From NCBI RefSeq assembly GCF_003369795.1, contig NZ_CP026730.1, forward strand, positions 496,001 to 560,000: a DNA stretch of 64,000 bases, in the 5' to 3' direction. This DNA is from Streptomyces sp. CB09001 (GTDB taxonomy: Bacteria; Actinomycetota; Actinomycetes; Streptomycetales; Streptomycetaceae). Shown here piece by piece: positions 38,078-46,040 of this stretch; the first letter of the stretch is position 1, and the number at the start of each line of letters is the position of its first letter. A program made the position numbers and the translations under genes. Below the pieces are notes generated by a model. That model made no database searches. It saw nothing but the letters and a program-made list of their open reading frames with translations, and had not been told where the DNA came from.

Positions 38078-39052
38078 ATGACCCAGAACACGAACCCGAA
38101 GGACCCGAAGGACCCGAAGGACCCGTCCGGGACGTACGACGTGGTGGTGGTCGGCGGCGGCGCGGCCGGGCTCTCCGCCGCGCTCGTCCTGGGCCGCTCG
38201 CGGCTGCGCACCCTGGTGGTCGACGCCGGTGAGCCGCGCAACGCGCCCTCGGACCACATGCAGGGCTACCTGACCCGGGACGGCATGTCCCCCGCCGAGT
38301 TCCTGGCCCTCGGCCGGGAGGAGATCGCCCGCTACGGGGTGGAGCTGGTCCGCGACCGCGCGGTGGACGTGTCCCGGGGCGAGGACTTCGCGGTGGAGCT
38401 GTCCGGCGGGGGCACCGTGCACGCCCGCCGGCTGATCGTCACCACCGGTCTCAGGGACGAGCTGCCGACCGTGCCCGGGGTCGCCGAGCGGTACGGCCGG
38501 GACGTGCTGCACTGCCCGTTCTGCCACGGCTGGGAGGTGCGGGACGAACGCTTCGGCGTCCTCGCCACCAGCCCGCTCAGCGTGCACCAGGCCCTGATGG
38601 TGTCCGGCTGGTCGGACGACGTGACGCTCTTCCTGCACACGGTCGCCGAGCGGGAGCTGTCCGACGACGACCTGCGGCGGCTCGCCGCGGCCGGGGTCAA
38701 GGTGGTGCCCGGCGAGGTGGCCGCCCTGCGGGTCGAGGACGACCGGCTGACCGGGGTGCGGCTGGCGGACGGTACGGCGCACGACCGCACGGTGGTGTTC
38801 GTCGCCCCGAAGGCGGTCCCGCAGACCGGCCTGATGGAGCGGCTGGGGGCGGAGCTGCAGGAGACTCCGTTCGGCGCCTACCCCGTGGTGGACCCGACGG
38901 GCCGGACCAGCGTGCCGGGCGTGTGGACCGCCGGCAACGCGATGGGCTTCGCCGAGCAGGTCGTCCACGCGGCGAGCGGCGGGTACCGCGCGGCGTCGGC
39001 GGTCGTCGGCGACCTGATCATGTCGGACCTGGACGCGGCCGTCGCGGAGTGA
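38078..39052 (+). CDS. Thioredoxin-reductase-like FAD-dependent oxidoreductase
   Basis: 324 aa from ATG 38078, with GGAGGT seven bases ahead. FAD motif VVVGGGAAGLSAALVLGRS (residues 23-41) and the redox pair Cys146-x-x-Cys149 in HCPFCHGWE, as in the TrxR-like HcpA/GliT-type oxidoreductases. The NADPH GxGxxA motif of true thioredoxin reductase is not evident. The N-terminus bears four copies of a Lys-Asp-Pro repeat from a 9-bp DNA repeat (about 38097-38127). The partner is unknown. The divergent XRE-cupin regulator probably controls it. Confidence 0.9.
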   Translation: MTQNTNPKDPKDPKDPSGTYDVVVVGGGAAGLSAALVLGRSRLRTLVVDAGEPRNAPSDHMQGYLTRDGMSPAEFLALGREEIARYGVELVRDRAVDVSRGEDFAVELSGGGTVHARRLIVTTGLRDELPTVPGVAERYGRDVLHCPFCHGWEVRDERFGVLATSPLSVHQALMVSGWSDDVTLFLHTVAERELSDDDLRRLAAAGVKVVPGEVAALRVEDDRLTGVRLADGTAHDRTVVFVAPKAVPQTGLMERLGAELQETPFGAYPVVDPTGRTSVPGVWTAGNAMGFAEQVVHAASGGYRAASAVVGDLIMSDLDAAVAE

Positions 39053-39142
39053 GGTCACTGCGGAGCACCCGGGGAGGGCGTACGCGGCCTCGCGCGGCAG
39101 CCGCGGGGTGTACACCCGCCCGCTCCGGTGCACCATGACTGC

Positions 39143-40681
39143 ATGCTGCTTGCCCGGTTGGCCAAGGTGTCCCGGGAGGTCGCCGCCACGTCGGCGCGGT
39201 CCCGGAAGACCGTCCTGCTCGCGGAGCTGTTCCGCGAGGCGGAGGCGGCGGACGTGCCGGTCGTCATCCCGTACCTGGCGGGACGGCTCCCGCAGGGCCG
39301 GATCGGCGTCGGCTGGAAGGTGCTGAGCCGCCGGTTTCCGCCGGCCGACGCGCCGAGCCTGACGGTGCGGGACGTGGACGCCCGGCTCACCCGGCTCGGC
39401 GCGGTCTCCGGCGCCGGTTCGCAGGCCGAGCGGACCCGGCTGGTCGGCGAGCTGATGGGCGCCGCCACGGAGGACGAGCAGCGCTTCCTGGTCGGGCTGC
39501 TCACCGGGGAGGTCCGCCAGGGCGCGCTGGACGCCGCCGCGGTCGAGGGCCTGGCCGCGGCGACGGGCGCTCCCCCGGCGGACGTACGACGCGCGGTGAT
39601 GCTCGCGGGGTCGCTCCAGACGGTGGCCCAGGCCCTGCTGGCCGACGGGGCCGGCGCCCTGGACCGGTTCCGGCTCACCGTCGGCCGGCCCGTGCTGCCG
39701 ATGCTGGCGCACAGCGCGTCCTCCGTCGCCGAGGCGGTCGGCAGGCTGGGCGCCGCGGCCGTGGAGGAGAAGCTGGACGGCATCCGCGTCCAGGTGCACC
39801 GGGACGGCGGCACCGTACGCCTCTACACCCGCACCCTGGACGACATCACCGACCGGCTCCCCGAGGTCACCGAGGCGGCCCTGGCGCTGCCCGGCGAGCG
39901 GTTCATCCTGGACGGCGAGGCCATCTCCCTCGACGCGAGCGGGCGGCCCCGCTCCTTCCAGGAGACCGCCGGCCGGGTCGGTTCACGCACCGACGTGGCC
40001 ACGGCGGCGCGGGCGGTCCCGGTCTCGGTGGTGTTCTTCGACGCGCTCTCCGTCGACGGACGCGACCTGCTCGACCTGCCGCTGGCCGAACGGCACGCGG
40101 AGCTGGCCCGGCTGGTCCCCGAGCCGTGGCGGGTACGGCGCACGCTGGTGCACGGCCCCGAGGAGACCGGGGACGCGGAGGAGTTCCTCGCCGAGTCGCT
40201 GGCACGCGGGCACGAGGGCGTCGTCGTCAAGGGGCTCGACGCCGCCTACAGCGCGGGACGGCGCGGCGCGTCCTGGCTGAAGGTCAAGCCGGTCCACACG
40301 CTCGACCTGGTGGTGCTGGCCGCCGAGTGGGGCCACGGCCGCCGCACCGGCAAGCTCTCCAACCTCCACCTGGGCGCCCGCACCGCCGACGGCTCCTTCG
40401 CGATGCTCGGCAAGACCTTCAAGGGCATGACCGACGCGCTGCTGGTCTGGCAGACCGAGCGTCTGAAGGAGCTGGCCGTCGAGGAGCACGGCTGGGGTGT
40501 GACCGTACGCCCCGAACTCGTCGTCGAGATCGCCTACGACGGCCTCCAGCGCTCCACCCGCTACCCGGCCGGCGTCACCCTCCGCTTCGCCCGCGTGGTC
40601 CGCTACCGCGAGGACAAGCGCCCCGAGGACGCGGACACCGTGGACGCCCTGCTCGCCGCCCACCCCGGGGTGGCCCGGTGA
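39143..40681 (+). CDS. ATP-dependent DNA ligase
   Basis: 512 aa from ATG 39143. The adenylated lysine is Lys210 in EEKLDGIRV (motif I KxDG). RFILDGEAIS, VSVVFFDALSVDG and HEGVVVKGLDAAY follow as motifs III-IV, and SWLKVKPVH is motif V. An N-terminal helical DNA-binding domain precedes these, and an OB-fold C-terminus follows. It matches the stand-alone actinobacterial LigB-type length. It seals nicks with ATP and is accessory to the NAD-dependent LigA. The Nudix gene overlaps its stop as GTGA (40678-40681), so they form a unit. Confidence 0.93.
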   Translation: MLLARLAKVSREVAATSARSRKTVLLAELFREAEAADVPVVIPYLAGRLPQGRIGVGWKVLSRRFPPADAPSLTVRDVDARLTRLGAVSGAGSQAERTRLVGELMGAATEDEQRFLVGLLTGEVRQGALDAAAVEGLAAATGAPPADVRRAVMLAGSLQTVAQALLADGAGALDRFRLTVGRPVLPMLAHSASSVAEAVGRLGAAAVEEKLDGIRVQVHRDGGTVRLYTRTLDDITDRLPEVTEAALALPGERFILDGEAISLDASGRPRSFQETAGRVGSRTDVATAARAVPVSVVFFDALSVDGRDLLDLPLAERHAELARLVPEPWRVRRTLVHGPEETGDAEEFLAESLARGHEGVVVKGLDAAYSAGRRGASWLKVKPVHTLDLVVLAAEWGHGRRTGKLSNLHLGARTADGSFAMLGKTFKGMTDALLVWQTERLKELAVEEHGWGVTVRPELVVEIAYDGLQRSTRYPAGVTLRFARVVRYREDKRPEDADTVDALLAAHPGVAR

Positions 40682-41139
40682 GGCGCAGCGCGGGCCTGCT
40701 GCTGTACCGGCGTGGACCGGGCGGGGAGCTCCAGGCGCTCCTCGGCCACATGGGCGGCCCGTTCTACACCCGCCGCGACGCCGGGGCGTGGACCGTCCCC
40801 AAGGGCGAGTACGACCCCGGGGAACCGGCGTGGGAGGCGGCCCGGCGCGAGTTCGAGGAGGAGCTGGGGCTGCCGCCGCCCGAGGGCGGGGCCGTCCCGC
40901 TCGGCGAGGTGCGGCAGGCGGGCGGGAAGCTCGTCACGGTCTGGGCCGTCGAGGCCGACCTCGATCCGGCGACGGTCGTCCCCGGCACCTTCCGCATGGA
41001 GTGGCCGCCGAGGTCGGGGCGGACCGAGGAGTTCCCCGAGCTGGACCGGGTCGCGTGGTTCGGGCTGGACCGGGCTCGCGAGGTGATCGTGAAGGCGCAG
41101 GCCGCGTTTCTCGACCGGCTCGCTGAGCACTCGCACTGA
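40678..41139 (+). CDS. Nudix hydrolase coupled to the DNA ligase gene
   Basis: 153 aa from GTG 40678, overlapping the ligase stop. The Nudix box spans Gly43-Leu65 with the key residues G-x5-E-x7-REFEEELGL, fully conserved. SAGLLLYRR at the start and WTVPKGEYDPGEPAWEAA fit the short Streptomyces Nudix proteins found beside this ligase. It may hydrolyse dinucleoside polyphosphates or damaged nucleotides. Coupling with a ligase suggests removal of an AMP- or ATP-derived by-product or sanitising of the pool, which is inference. Confidence 0.9.
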   Translation: MRRSAGLLLYRRGPGGELQALLGHMGGPFYTRRDAGAWTVPKGEYDPGEPAWEAARREFEEELGLPPPEGGAVPLGEVRQAGGKLVTVWAVEADLDPATVVPGTFRMEWPPRSGRTEEFPELDRVAWFGLDRAREVIVKAQAAFLDRLAEHSH

Positions 41140-41273
41140 CGAGAGGCGAACACGGACGGCGGCTTCGGGACGCGCGGCGGGGCTGCGGCACGCACCGGCG
41201 GGACCCGTCCGCGTTGCGGCACCGCACGCCGCGCGCCAAGGTCGAAGCACGAATGCACCCAGGGAGGTCGGCC

Positions 41274-42659
41274 ATGCCCATCGCGACGGTGAACCCGGCG
41301 AACGGCGAGACGCTCAGGACGTACGAGGCCATGGGCGAGGAGGAGATCGAGCGCCGGATCGAGCTCGCGGAGGCCACCTTCCGCACCTACCGGACCACGG
41401 GGTTCTACGAGCGGGCCGGGATGATGCGCCGGGCCGCCGACCTCCTGGAGGCGGACCAGAAGGAGATCGGCAAGGTCATCACCACGGAGATGGGCAAGCC
41501 GGTCAAGCAGGCCCGCGCGGAGGCGGCCAAGTGCGCCAAGGCGATGCGCTGGTACGCCGACCACGCGGCCGAGCTGCTGGCCGACGAGGAGCCCGCCGAG
41601 GCCGACGTGAAGGACTCCGGCGCCTCCTGGGCCCTGGTCCGCTACCGGCCGATCGGCCCGGTGCTCGCGGTGATGCCGTGGAACTTCCCGCTCTGGCAGG
41701 TGATCAGGTTCGCGGCGCCCGCGCTCATGGCGGGCAACGTGGGGCTGCTCAAGCACGCCTCGAACGTGCCGCAGACCGCCCTGTACCTGGAGGACCTGTT
41801 CCACCGGGCGGGCTTCCCCGAGGGCTGCTTCCAGACCCTGCTCATCGGCTCCGCCCAGGTCGACGACATCCTGCGCGACGAGCGGGTGCGGGCCGCCACC
41901 CTCACCGGCAGCGAGCCCGCGGGCCGCGCGGTGGCCTCCACCGCCGGGGAGATGATCAAGAAGACGGTGCTCGAGCTGGGCGGCAGCGACCCGTTCGTCG
42001 TCATGCCGTCCGCCGACGTCGAGCGGGCCGCCGAGGTGGCGGTGACGGCGCGCACGCAGAACGCCGGGCAGTCGTGCATCGCCGCCAAGCGGTTCATCGT
42101 GCACACGGACGTGTACGACGCCTTCGTGGAGCGCTTCACCGAGGGCATGCGGGCGCTGAAGGTCGGCGACCCGATGGACGAGGAGACCGAGGTCGGCCCG
42201 CTCTCCAGCGAGCAGGGCCTGAACGACCTGGTGGAGCTGGTCGACGACGCGGTGCGCGGCGGCGCGACGGTGCTGTGCGGCGGCGAACGCCCCGACGGGC
42301 CGGGCTGGTACTACCCGCCGACCGTCCTGGCGGACGTCACCCGCGAGCTGCGCATCCACCGCGAGGAGGCCTTCGGACCGGTCGCCACGCTCTACCGGGC
42401 GGCCGACCTGGACGAGGCGGTACTGATCGCCAACGACACCGACTTCGGCCTCAGTTCGAACGTGTGGACGCGTGACGACGCCGACGTGGACCGTTTCGTC
42501 CGGGACCTGGAGGCGGGCGGCGTGTACGTCAACGGGATGACGGCGTCCCATCCGGCGTTCCCGTTCGGCGGGGTCAAGCGGTCGGGCTACGGGCGTGAGC
42601 TGTCCGGGCACGGAATCCGGGAGTTCTGCAACATCACCACCGTATGGCACGGAGCGTGA
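41274..42659 (+). CDS. Aldehyde dehydrogenase, succinate-semialdehyde dehydrogenase type
   Basis: 461 aa from ATG 41274, with AGGGAGG six bases upstream. Cofactor-binding and catalytic features: VMPWNFPLWQVIRF, TLTGSEPAGRAVA, the Glu in VLELGGSDPFVV, and the nucleophile Cys in NAGQSCIAAKRF. The C-terminal FPFGGVKRSGYGRELSGHGI is standard. The short 461-residue form without an N-terminal extension resembles the YneI/Sad group acting on succinate semialdehyde with NAD(P). No GABA genes are adjacent. Confidence 0.9.
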   Translation: MPIATVNPANGETLRTYEAMGEEEIERRIELAEATFRTYRTTGFYERAGMMRRAADLLEADQKEIGKVITTEMGKPVKQARAEAAKCAKAMRWYADHAAELLADEEPAEADVKDSGASWALVRYRPIGPVLAVMPWNFPLWQVIRFAAPALMAGNVGLLKHASNVPQTALYLEDLFHRAGFPEGCFQTLLIGSAQVDDILRDERVRAATLTGSEPAGRAVASTAGEMIKKTVLELGGSDPFVVMPSADVERAAEVAVTARTQNAGQSCIAAKRFIVHTDVYDAFVERFTEGMRALKVGDPMDEETEVGPLSSEQGLNDLVELVDDAVRGGATVLCGGERPDGPGWYYPPTVLADVTRELRIHREEAFGPVATLYRAADLDEAVLIANDTDFGLSSNVWTRDDADVDRFVRDLEAGGVYVNGMTASHPAFPFGGVKRSGYGRELSGHGIREFCNITTVWHGA

Positions 42660-42671
42660 GCCTTCCGCGAC

Positions 42672-42677
42672 TACGAT
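42672..42677 (+). promoter_or_regulatory. Leaderless -10 box of the 78-aa gene
   Basis: TACGAT, seven bases before GTG 42685, predicts a transcript that begins at the start codon. Confidence 0.5.
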
Positions 42678-42684
42678 CCCCTTT

Positions 42685-42921
42685 GTGAACCGCGAAGTGA
42701 CCCTGCCTCTGATCGTCGACGACCGCGGCACGCTCCAGGTCGCCGCGTCCGATGTGAGCAAGCTGCTGCGCACGGTCGGCGGGCGGTGGCTGCGGCTGGT
42801 GGAGACCGGCGAGGAGAGCCTGGACGAGGACACCGTCGCGGCCCTCACCATCGAGCTGGCGAAGCTGGCCGACCGGATCGACGTGGCCTGCATCGCCCAC
42901 AGCAGCGGCCCCTCGTCCTGA
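42685..42921 (+). CDS. Small conserved protein, 78 aa (possibly DUF6213)
   Basis: Starts at GTG 42685: VNREVTLPLIVDDRGTLQV, then VSKLLRTVGGRWLRLVETG and LTIELAKLADRIDVACIAHSSG. It looks like a compact alpha/beta protein without signal or membrane segment. I believe it belongs to the Streptomyces DUF6213 group, from memory only. A -10 box seven bases upstream suggests leaderless expression. The last five bases lie in a 22-bp tandem duplication that copies the stop region. Confidence 0.7.
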   Translation: MNREVTLPLIVDDRGTLQVAASDVSKLLRTVGGRWLRLVETGEESLDEDTVAALTIELAKLADRIDVACIAHSSGPSS

Positions 42922-42960
42922 CGCCTGCCGCCCGCTCCCCTGACGCCTGCCGCCCGCTCC
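42917..42960 (+). repeat. Perfect 22-bp tandem duplication across a stop codon
   Basis: Two identical 22-bp units (42917-42938, 42939-42960). The first contains the TGA of the 78-aa gene. The units read CCTGACGCCTGCC followed by GCCCGCTCC. Nothing else is seen in the rest of the 168-bp gap to rppA apart from the small hairpin before it. Confidence 0.9.
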
Positions 42961-43015
42961 CCGAGACGGAGTAACCCGGCGAGAGATCGCCGCCCCGGTG
43001 AGCGATCGTGGATGG

Positions 43016-43033
43016 GCACCCCTGAAAGGGTGC
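43016..43033. promoter_or_regulatory. Small hairpin in the rppA leader
   Basis: GCACCC (43016-43021) and GGGTGC (43028-43033) pair around a six-base loop, 57 bases before ATG 43090. It could be part of the leader or the terminator of the previous gene. No clear promoter was recognised before rppA. Confidence 0.35.
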
Positions 43034-43089
43034 GGCACTTTCCGGCCGGGGGGCGCAAGCCTTCCGCGAGGCGAAAGCAGGCACGGTTC

Positions 43090-44214
43090 ATGGCGACTTT
43101 GTGCAGACCCTCGGTGTCCGTCCCGGAGCACGTGATCACGATGGAGGAGACGCTGGAGCTGGCGCGTCGGCGTCACACCGCCCATCCTCAACTGCCGCTC
43201 GCGCTCCGGCTGATAGAGAACACCGGGGTCCGCACCCGGCACATCGTGCAGCCCATCGAGGACACGCTGGAGCACCCCGGCTTCGAGGACCGCAACAAGG
43301 TCTACGAACGGGAGGCGAAGTCCCGTGTCCCGGCCGTGATCCAGCGTGCTCTGGACGACGCGGAGCTGCTCACCACCGACATCGACGTGATCATCTACGT
43401 CTCCTGCACGGGCTTCATGATGCCCTCGCTCACGGCGTGGCTGATCAACGAGATGGGCTTCGACAGCACCACGCGCCAGATACCCATCGCCCAGCTGGGC
43501 TGCGCGGCCGGCGGCGCGGCGATCAACCGCGCCCACGACTTCTGCACCGCCTACCCCGAGGCCAACGCGCTCATCGTGGCCTGCGAGTTCTGCTCGCTGT
43601 GCTACCAGCCCACCGACCTCGGCGTGGGCTCCCTGCTCTGCAACGGCCTCTTCGGCGACGGCATCGCCGCCGCGGTGGTCCGCGGACAGGGCGGCACCGG
43701 CGTGCGCCTGGAGCGCAACGGCTCGTACCTGATCCCCAAGACCGAGGAGTGGATCATGTACGACGTGAAGGCGACCGGTTTCCACTTCCTGCTGGACAAG
43801 CGGGTGCCGGCCACCATGGAGCCGCTCGCGCCGGCGCTCAAGGAGCTGGCGGGGGAGCACGGTTGGGACGCCGCCGACCTGGACTTCTACATCGTGCACG
43901 CGGGCGGCCCCCGGATCCTCGACGATCTCAGCACGTTCCTCCAGGTGGACCCGCACGCCTTCCGGTTCAGCCGGGCGACGCTCACCGAGTACGGCAACAT
44001 CGCCAGCGCCGTCGTCCTGGACGCGCTGCGCCGGCTCTTCGACGAAGGGGGCGTCGCCGACGGGGCGCGCGGGCTGCTGGCCGGTTTCGGTCCGGGCATC
44101 ACCGCGGAGATGTCCCTGGGCTGCTGGCGGACCGCGGACGTGCGGCCGGGCGTGCGACAGGACGTGACGGGGACCCCGGCCCGGGGTGTGACGCGGAGTG
44201 TGAGGCAGACATGA
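43090..44214 (+). CDS. rppA: 1,3,6,8-tetrahydroxynaphthalene synthase, type III polyketide synthase RppA
   Basis: 374 aa. The catalytic triad is exact: Cys138 in AQLGCAAGGA, His270 in IVHAGGP and Asn303 in EYGNIAS, the numbering known for RppA. The enzyme joins five malonyl-CoA units, using malonyl as starter, and cyclises the chain to tetrahydroxynaphthalene (THN), which oxidises to flaviolin. The C-terminus is longer than the thiolase core (TADVRPGVRQDVTGTPARG). It is the first gene of a tightly coupled trio: its stop overlaps the P450 start as ATGA (44211-44214). Confidence 0.97.
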   Translation: MATLCRPSVSVPEHVITMEETLELARRRHTAHPQLPLALRLIENTGVRTRHIVQPIEDTLEHPGFEDRNKVYEREAKSRVPAVIQRALDDAELLTTDIDVIIYVSCTGFMMPSLTAWLINEMGFDSTTRQIPIAQLGCAAGGAAINRAHDFCTAYPEANALIVACEFCSLCYQPTDLGVGSLLCNGLFGDGIAAAVVRGQGGTGVRLERNGSYLIPKTEEWIMYDVKATGFHFLLDKRVPATMEPLAPALKELAGEHGWDAADLDFYIVHAGGPRILDDLSTFLQVDPHAFRFSRATLTEYGNIASAVVLDALRRLFDEGGVADGARGLLAGFGPGITAEMSLGCWRTADVRPGVRQDVTGTPARGVTRSVRQT

Positions 44215-45425
44215 GCGAAGAGACGATCCCCCAGACCGTGCCGCCCGTCCGGGACTGGCCGGCCGCCGACCTGCCCGGCAGCGACTTCGACCCGGTGCTG
44301 ACCGAGTTGATGCGGGAGGGCCCCGTCAACCGGATCTCGCTGCCCAACGGCGAGGGCTGGGCCTGGCTGGTGACCCGCCACGACGACGTGCGCCTGGTGA
44401 CCAACGACCCGCGGTTCGGGCGCGAGGCCGTCATGGACCGGCAGGTCACCCGGCTGGCCCCGCACTTCATCCCGGCGCGCGGCGCGGTCGGCTTCCTGGA
44501 CCCGCCCGACCACACCCGGCTGCGCCGCTCGGTGGCCGCGGCCTTCACCGCACGGGGCGTGGAGCGCGTGCGCGAGCGGTCCCGAGGCCTGCTCGACGAA
44601 CTGGTCGACGCCATGCTGCGGGCCGGTCCGCCCGCCGACCTCACCGAGGCGGTGCTGAGCCCCTTCCCCATCGCGGTGATCTGCGAGCTGATGGGTGTGC
44701 CGGCCACCGACCGGCACGCCATGCACACCTGGACCCAGCTGATCCTGTCCTCCTCGCACGGGGCCGAGGTCAGCGAGCGGGCCAAGAACGAGATGAACGC
44801 CTACTTCTCGGATCTCATCGGGCTCCGGTCCGACAGCACGGGCGAGGACGTCACCTCGCTGCTGGGTGCCGCCGTGCGGCGGGACGAGATCACGCTGTCG
44901 GAGGCCGTCGGGCTCGCGGTGCTGCTCCAGATCGGCGGCGAGGCGGTCACCAACAACAGCGGGCAGATGTTTCACCTGCTGCTGAGCCGCCCCGAGCTGG
45001 CCGAACGCCTGCGCTCGGATCCGGAGATCCGTCCCCGCGCCATCGACGAGCTCCTGCGCTGGATCCCCCACCGCAACGCCGTCGGGCTCTCCCGGATCGC
45101 CCTGGAGGACGTGGACATCAGGGGCGTGCGGATCCGCGCGGGTGACGCGGTCTACGTGTCGTACCTGGCCGCCAACCGCGACCCGGAGGTCTTCCCCGAC
45201 CCGGACACGATCGACTTCGAGCGCTCCCCCAACCCGCACGTGTCCTTCGGCTTCGGCCCGCACTACTGCCCGGGCGGCATGCTGGCCCGGCTGGAGTCGG
45301 AGCTGCTGGTGGACGCGGTCCTGGACCGGGTGCCGGGGCTGAAGCTCGCGGTGGCGCCCGAGGACGTGCCCTTCAAGAAGGGTGCGCTGATCCGCGGGCC
45401 CGAGGCCCTGCCGGTGACCTGGTGA
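44211..45425 (+). CDS. cyp158A2: Cytochrome P450 CYP158A2-type, flaviolin coupling
   Basis: 404 aa, the length of CYP158A2. The heme ligand is in SFGFGPHYCPGG. The I-helix reads LLQIGGEAVTNN, with Ala245 where most P450s have the proton-relay Thr; this replacement is the known peculiarity of CYP158A2, in which a flaviolin hydroxyl helps activate oxygen. The ExxR motif is in IDELLRWIPHR. It couples two flaviolin molecules to biflaviolin and triflaviolin pigments, thought to shield the cell from UV. Start and stop overlap both neighbours. Confidence 0.95.
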   Translation: MSEETIPQTVPPVRDWPAADLPGSDFDPVLTELMREGPVNRISLPNGEGWAWLVTRHDDVRLVTNDPRFGREAVMDRQVTRLAPHFIPARGAVGFLDPPDHTRLRRSVAAAFTARGVERVRERSRGLLDELVDAMLRAGPPADLTEAVLSPFPIAVICELMGVPATDRHAMHTWTQLILSSSHGAEVSERAKNEMNAYFSDLIGLRSDSTGEDVTSLLGAAVRRDEITLSEAVGLAVLLQIGGEAVTNNSGQMFHLLLSRPELAERLRSDPEIRPRAIDELLRWIPHRNAVGLSRIALEDVDIRGVRIRAGDAVYVSYLAANRDPEVFPDPDTIDFERSPNPHVSFGFGPHYCPGGMLARLESELLVDAVLDRVPGLKLAVAPEDVPFKKGALIRGPEALPVTW

Positions 45426-45955
45426 GCGGCCTGGTCGCGGCGGCCGAGGGCCTGCTGGTGCCGCCCGGTCAGGGCCGGGTGGTGCAGGCACCGGCCCAGC
45501 ACGTGACCTTCAAGGTGACCGGATCGCACTCGCGCATGGCGTCCACCTTCGAGGTGATCGTGCCGCCCGGATTCGACGTCGGCGCCCATGTGCACACCCG
45601 CAGCGAGGAGTTGTTCTACGTGCTGGAGGGCGAGCTGGACGTGCTCGCCTTCGAGCCGAGGATCCGTACGCCGGACAGCTGGGAGAAGTGGGAGTCGAGC
45701 TCGGGCAACCGGGTGGTGCGCGCCACCCCGGGCACGGTCATCGTCGTACCCCCCGGCTGTCCGCACGCCTTCGCGAACCCGACGGGCGAGCCGGCCAAGC
45801 TGTTCTTCCAGGCCGGCCCGCCCCCGGACCACGAGCGCTACTTCGAGGAACTGCTGGAGATCCTGGGCGACGGGGGCCCGCCGGACCACGAGGCGATCGA
45901 GGCCCTGCGGGCGAAGTACGACATCGAGCAGCTCACACCCCTGAAGCACCGGTGA
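45422..45955 (+). CDS. Cupin monooxygenase, quinone-forming (MomA-like)
   Basis: 177 aa from GTG 45422, overlapping the P450 stop as GTGA. A single cupin fold with metal ligands His56, His58, Glu62 or Glu63 (GAHVHTRSEELFYVLEGEL) and His115 (PPGCPHAFANPTG). A cupin in Streptomyces antibioticus (MomA) oxidises THN to flaviolin, and homologues sit next to rppA. Here it is fused in expression to the synthase and the P450, so it most likely makes the quinone that the P450 then couples. The reaction is inferred from context. Confidence 0.85.
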   Translation: MSGLVAAAEGLLVPPGQGRVVQAPAQHVTFKVTGSHSRMASTFEVIVPPGFDVGAHVHTRSEELFYVLEGELDVLAFEPRIRTPDSWEKWESSSGNRVVRATPGTVIVVPPGCPHAFANPTGEPAKLFFQAGPPPDHERYFEELLEILGDGGPPDHEAIEALRAKYDIEQLTPLKHR

Positions 45956-45968
45956 GCATGCCGGCCTC

Positions 45969-46010
45969 AGGGGCGGGAGGAACCGCGCGACCAGCCACAA
46001 CGGCCCCGCA
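45969..46010 (-). repeat. Dispersed extragenic repeat, copy A
   Basis: Read on the minus strand, this about 42-bp block (GTGGCTGGTCGCGCGGTTCC and flanks) aligns with the block at 52131-52172 on the plus strand. From memory, the same GTCGCGCAGTTCCCCGCGCCCC element is scattered through Streptomyces intergenic regions. It lies between the convergent cupin and acyl-CoA dehydrogenase genes. Confidence 0.65.
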
Positions 46011-46040
46011 CCCGGCGGCGCGCCGAACCCCCCACGGCGC

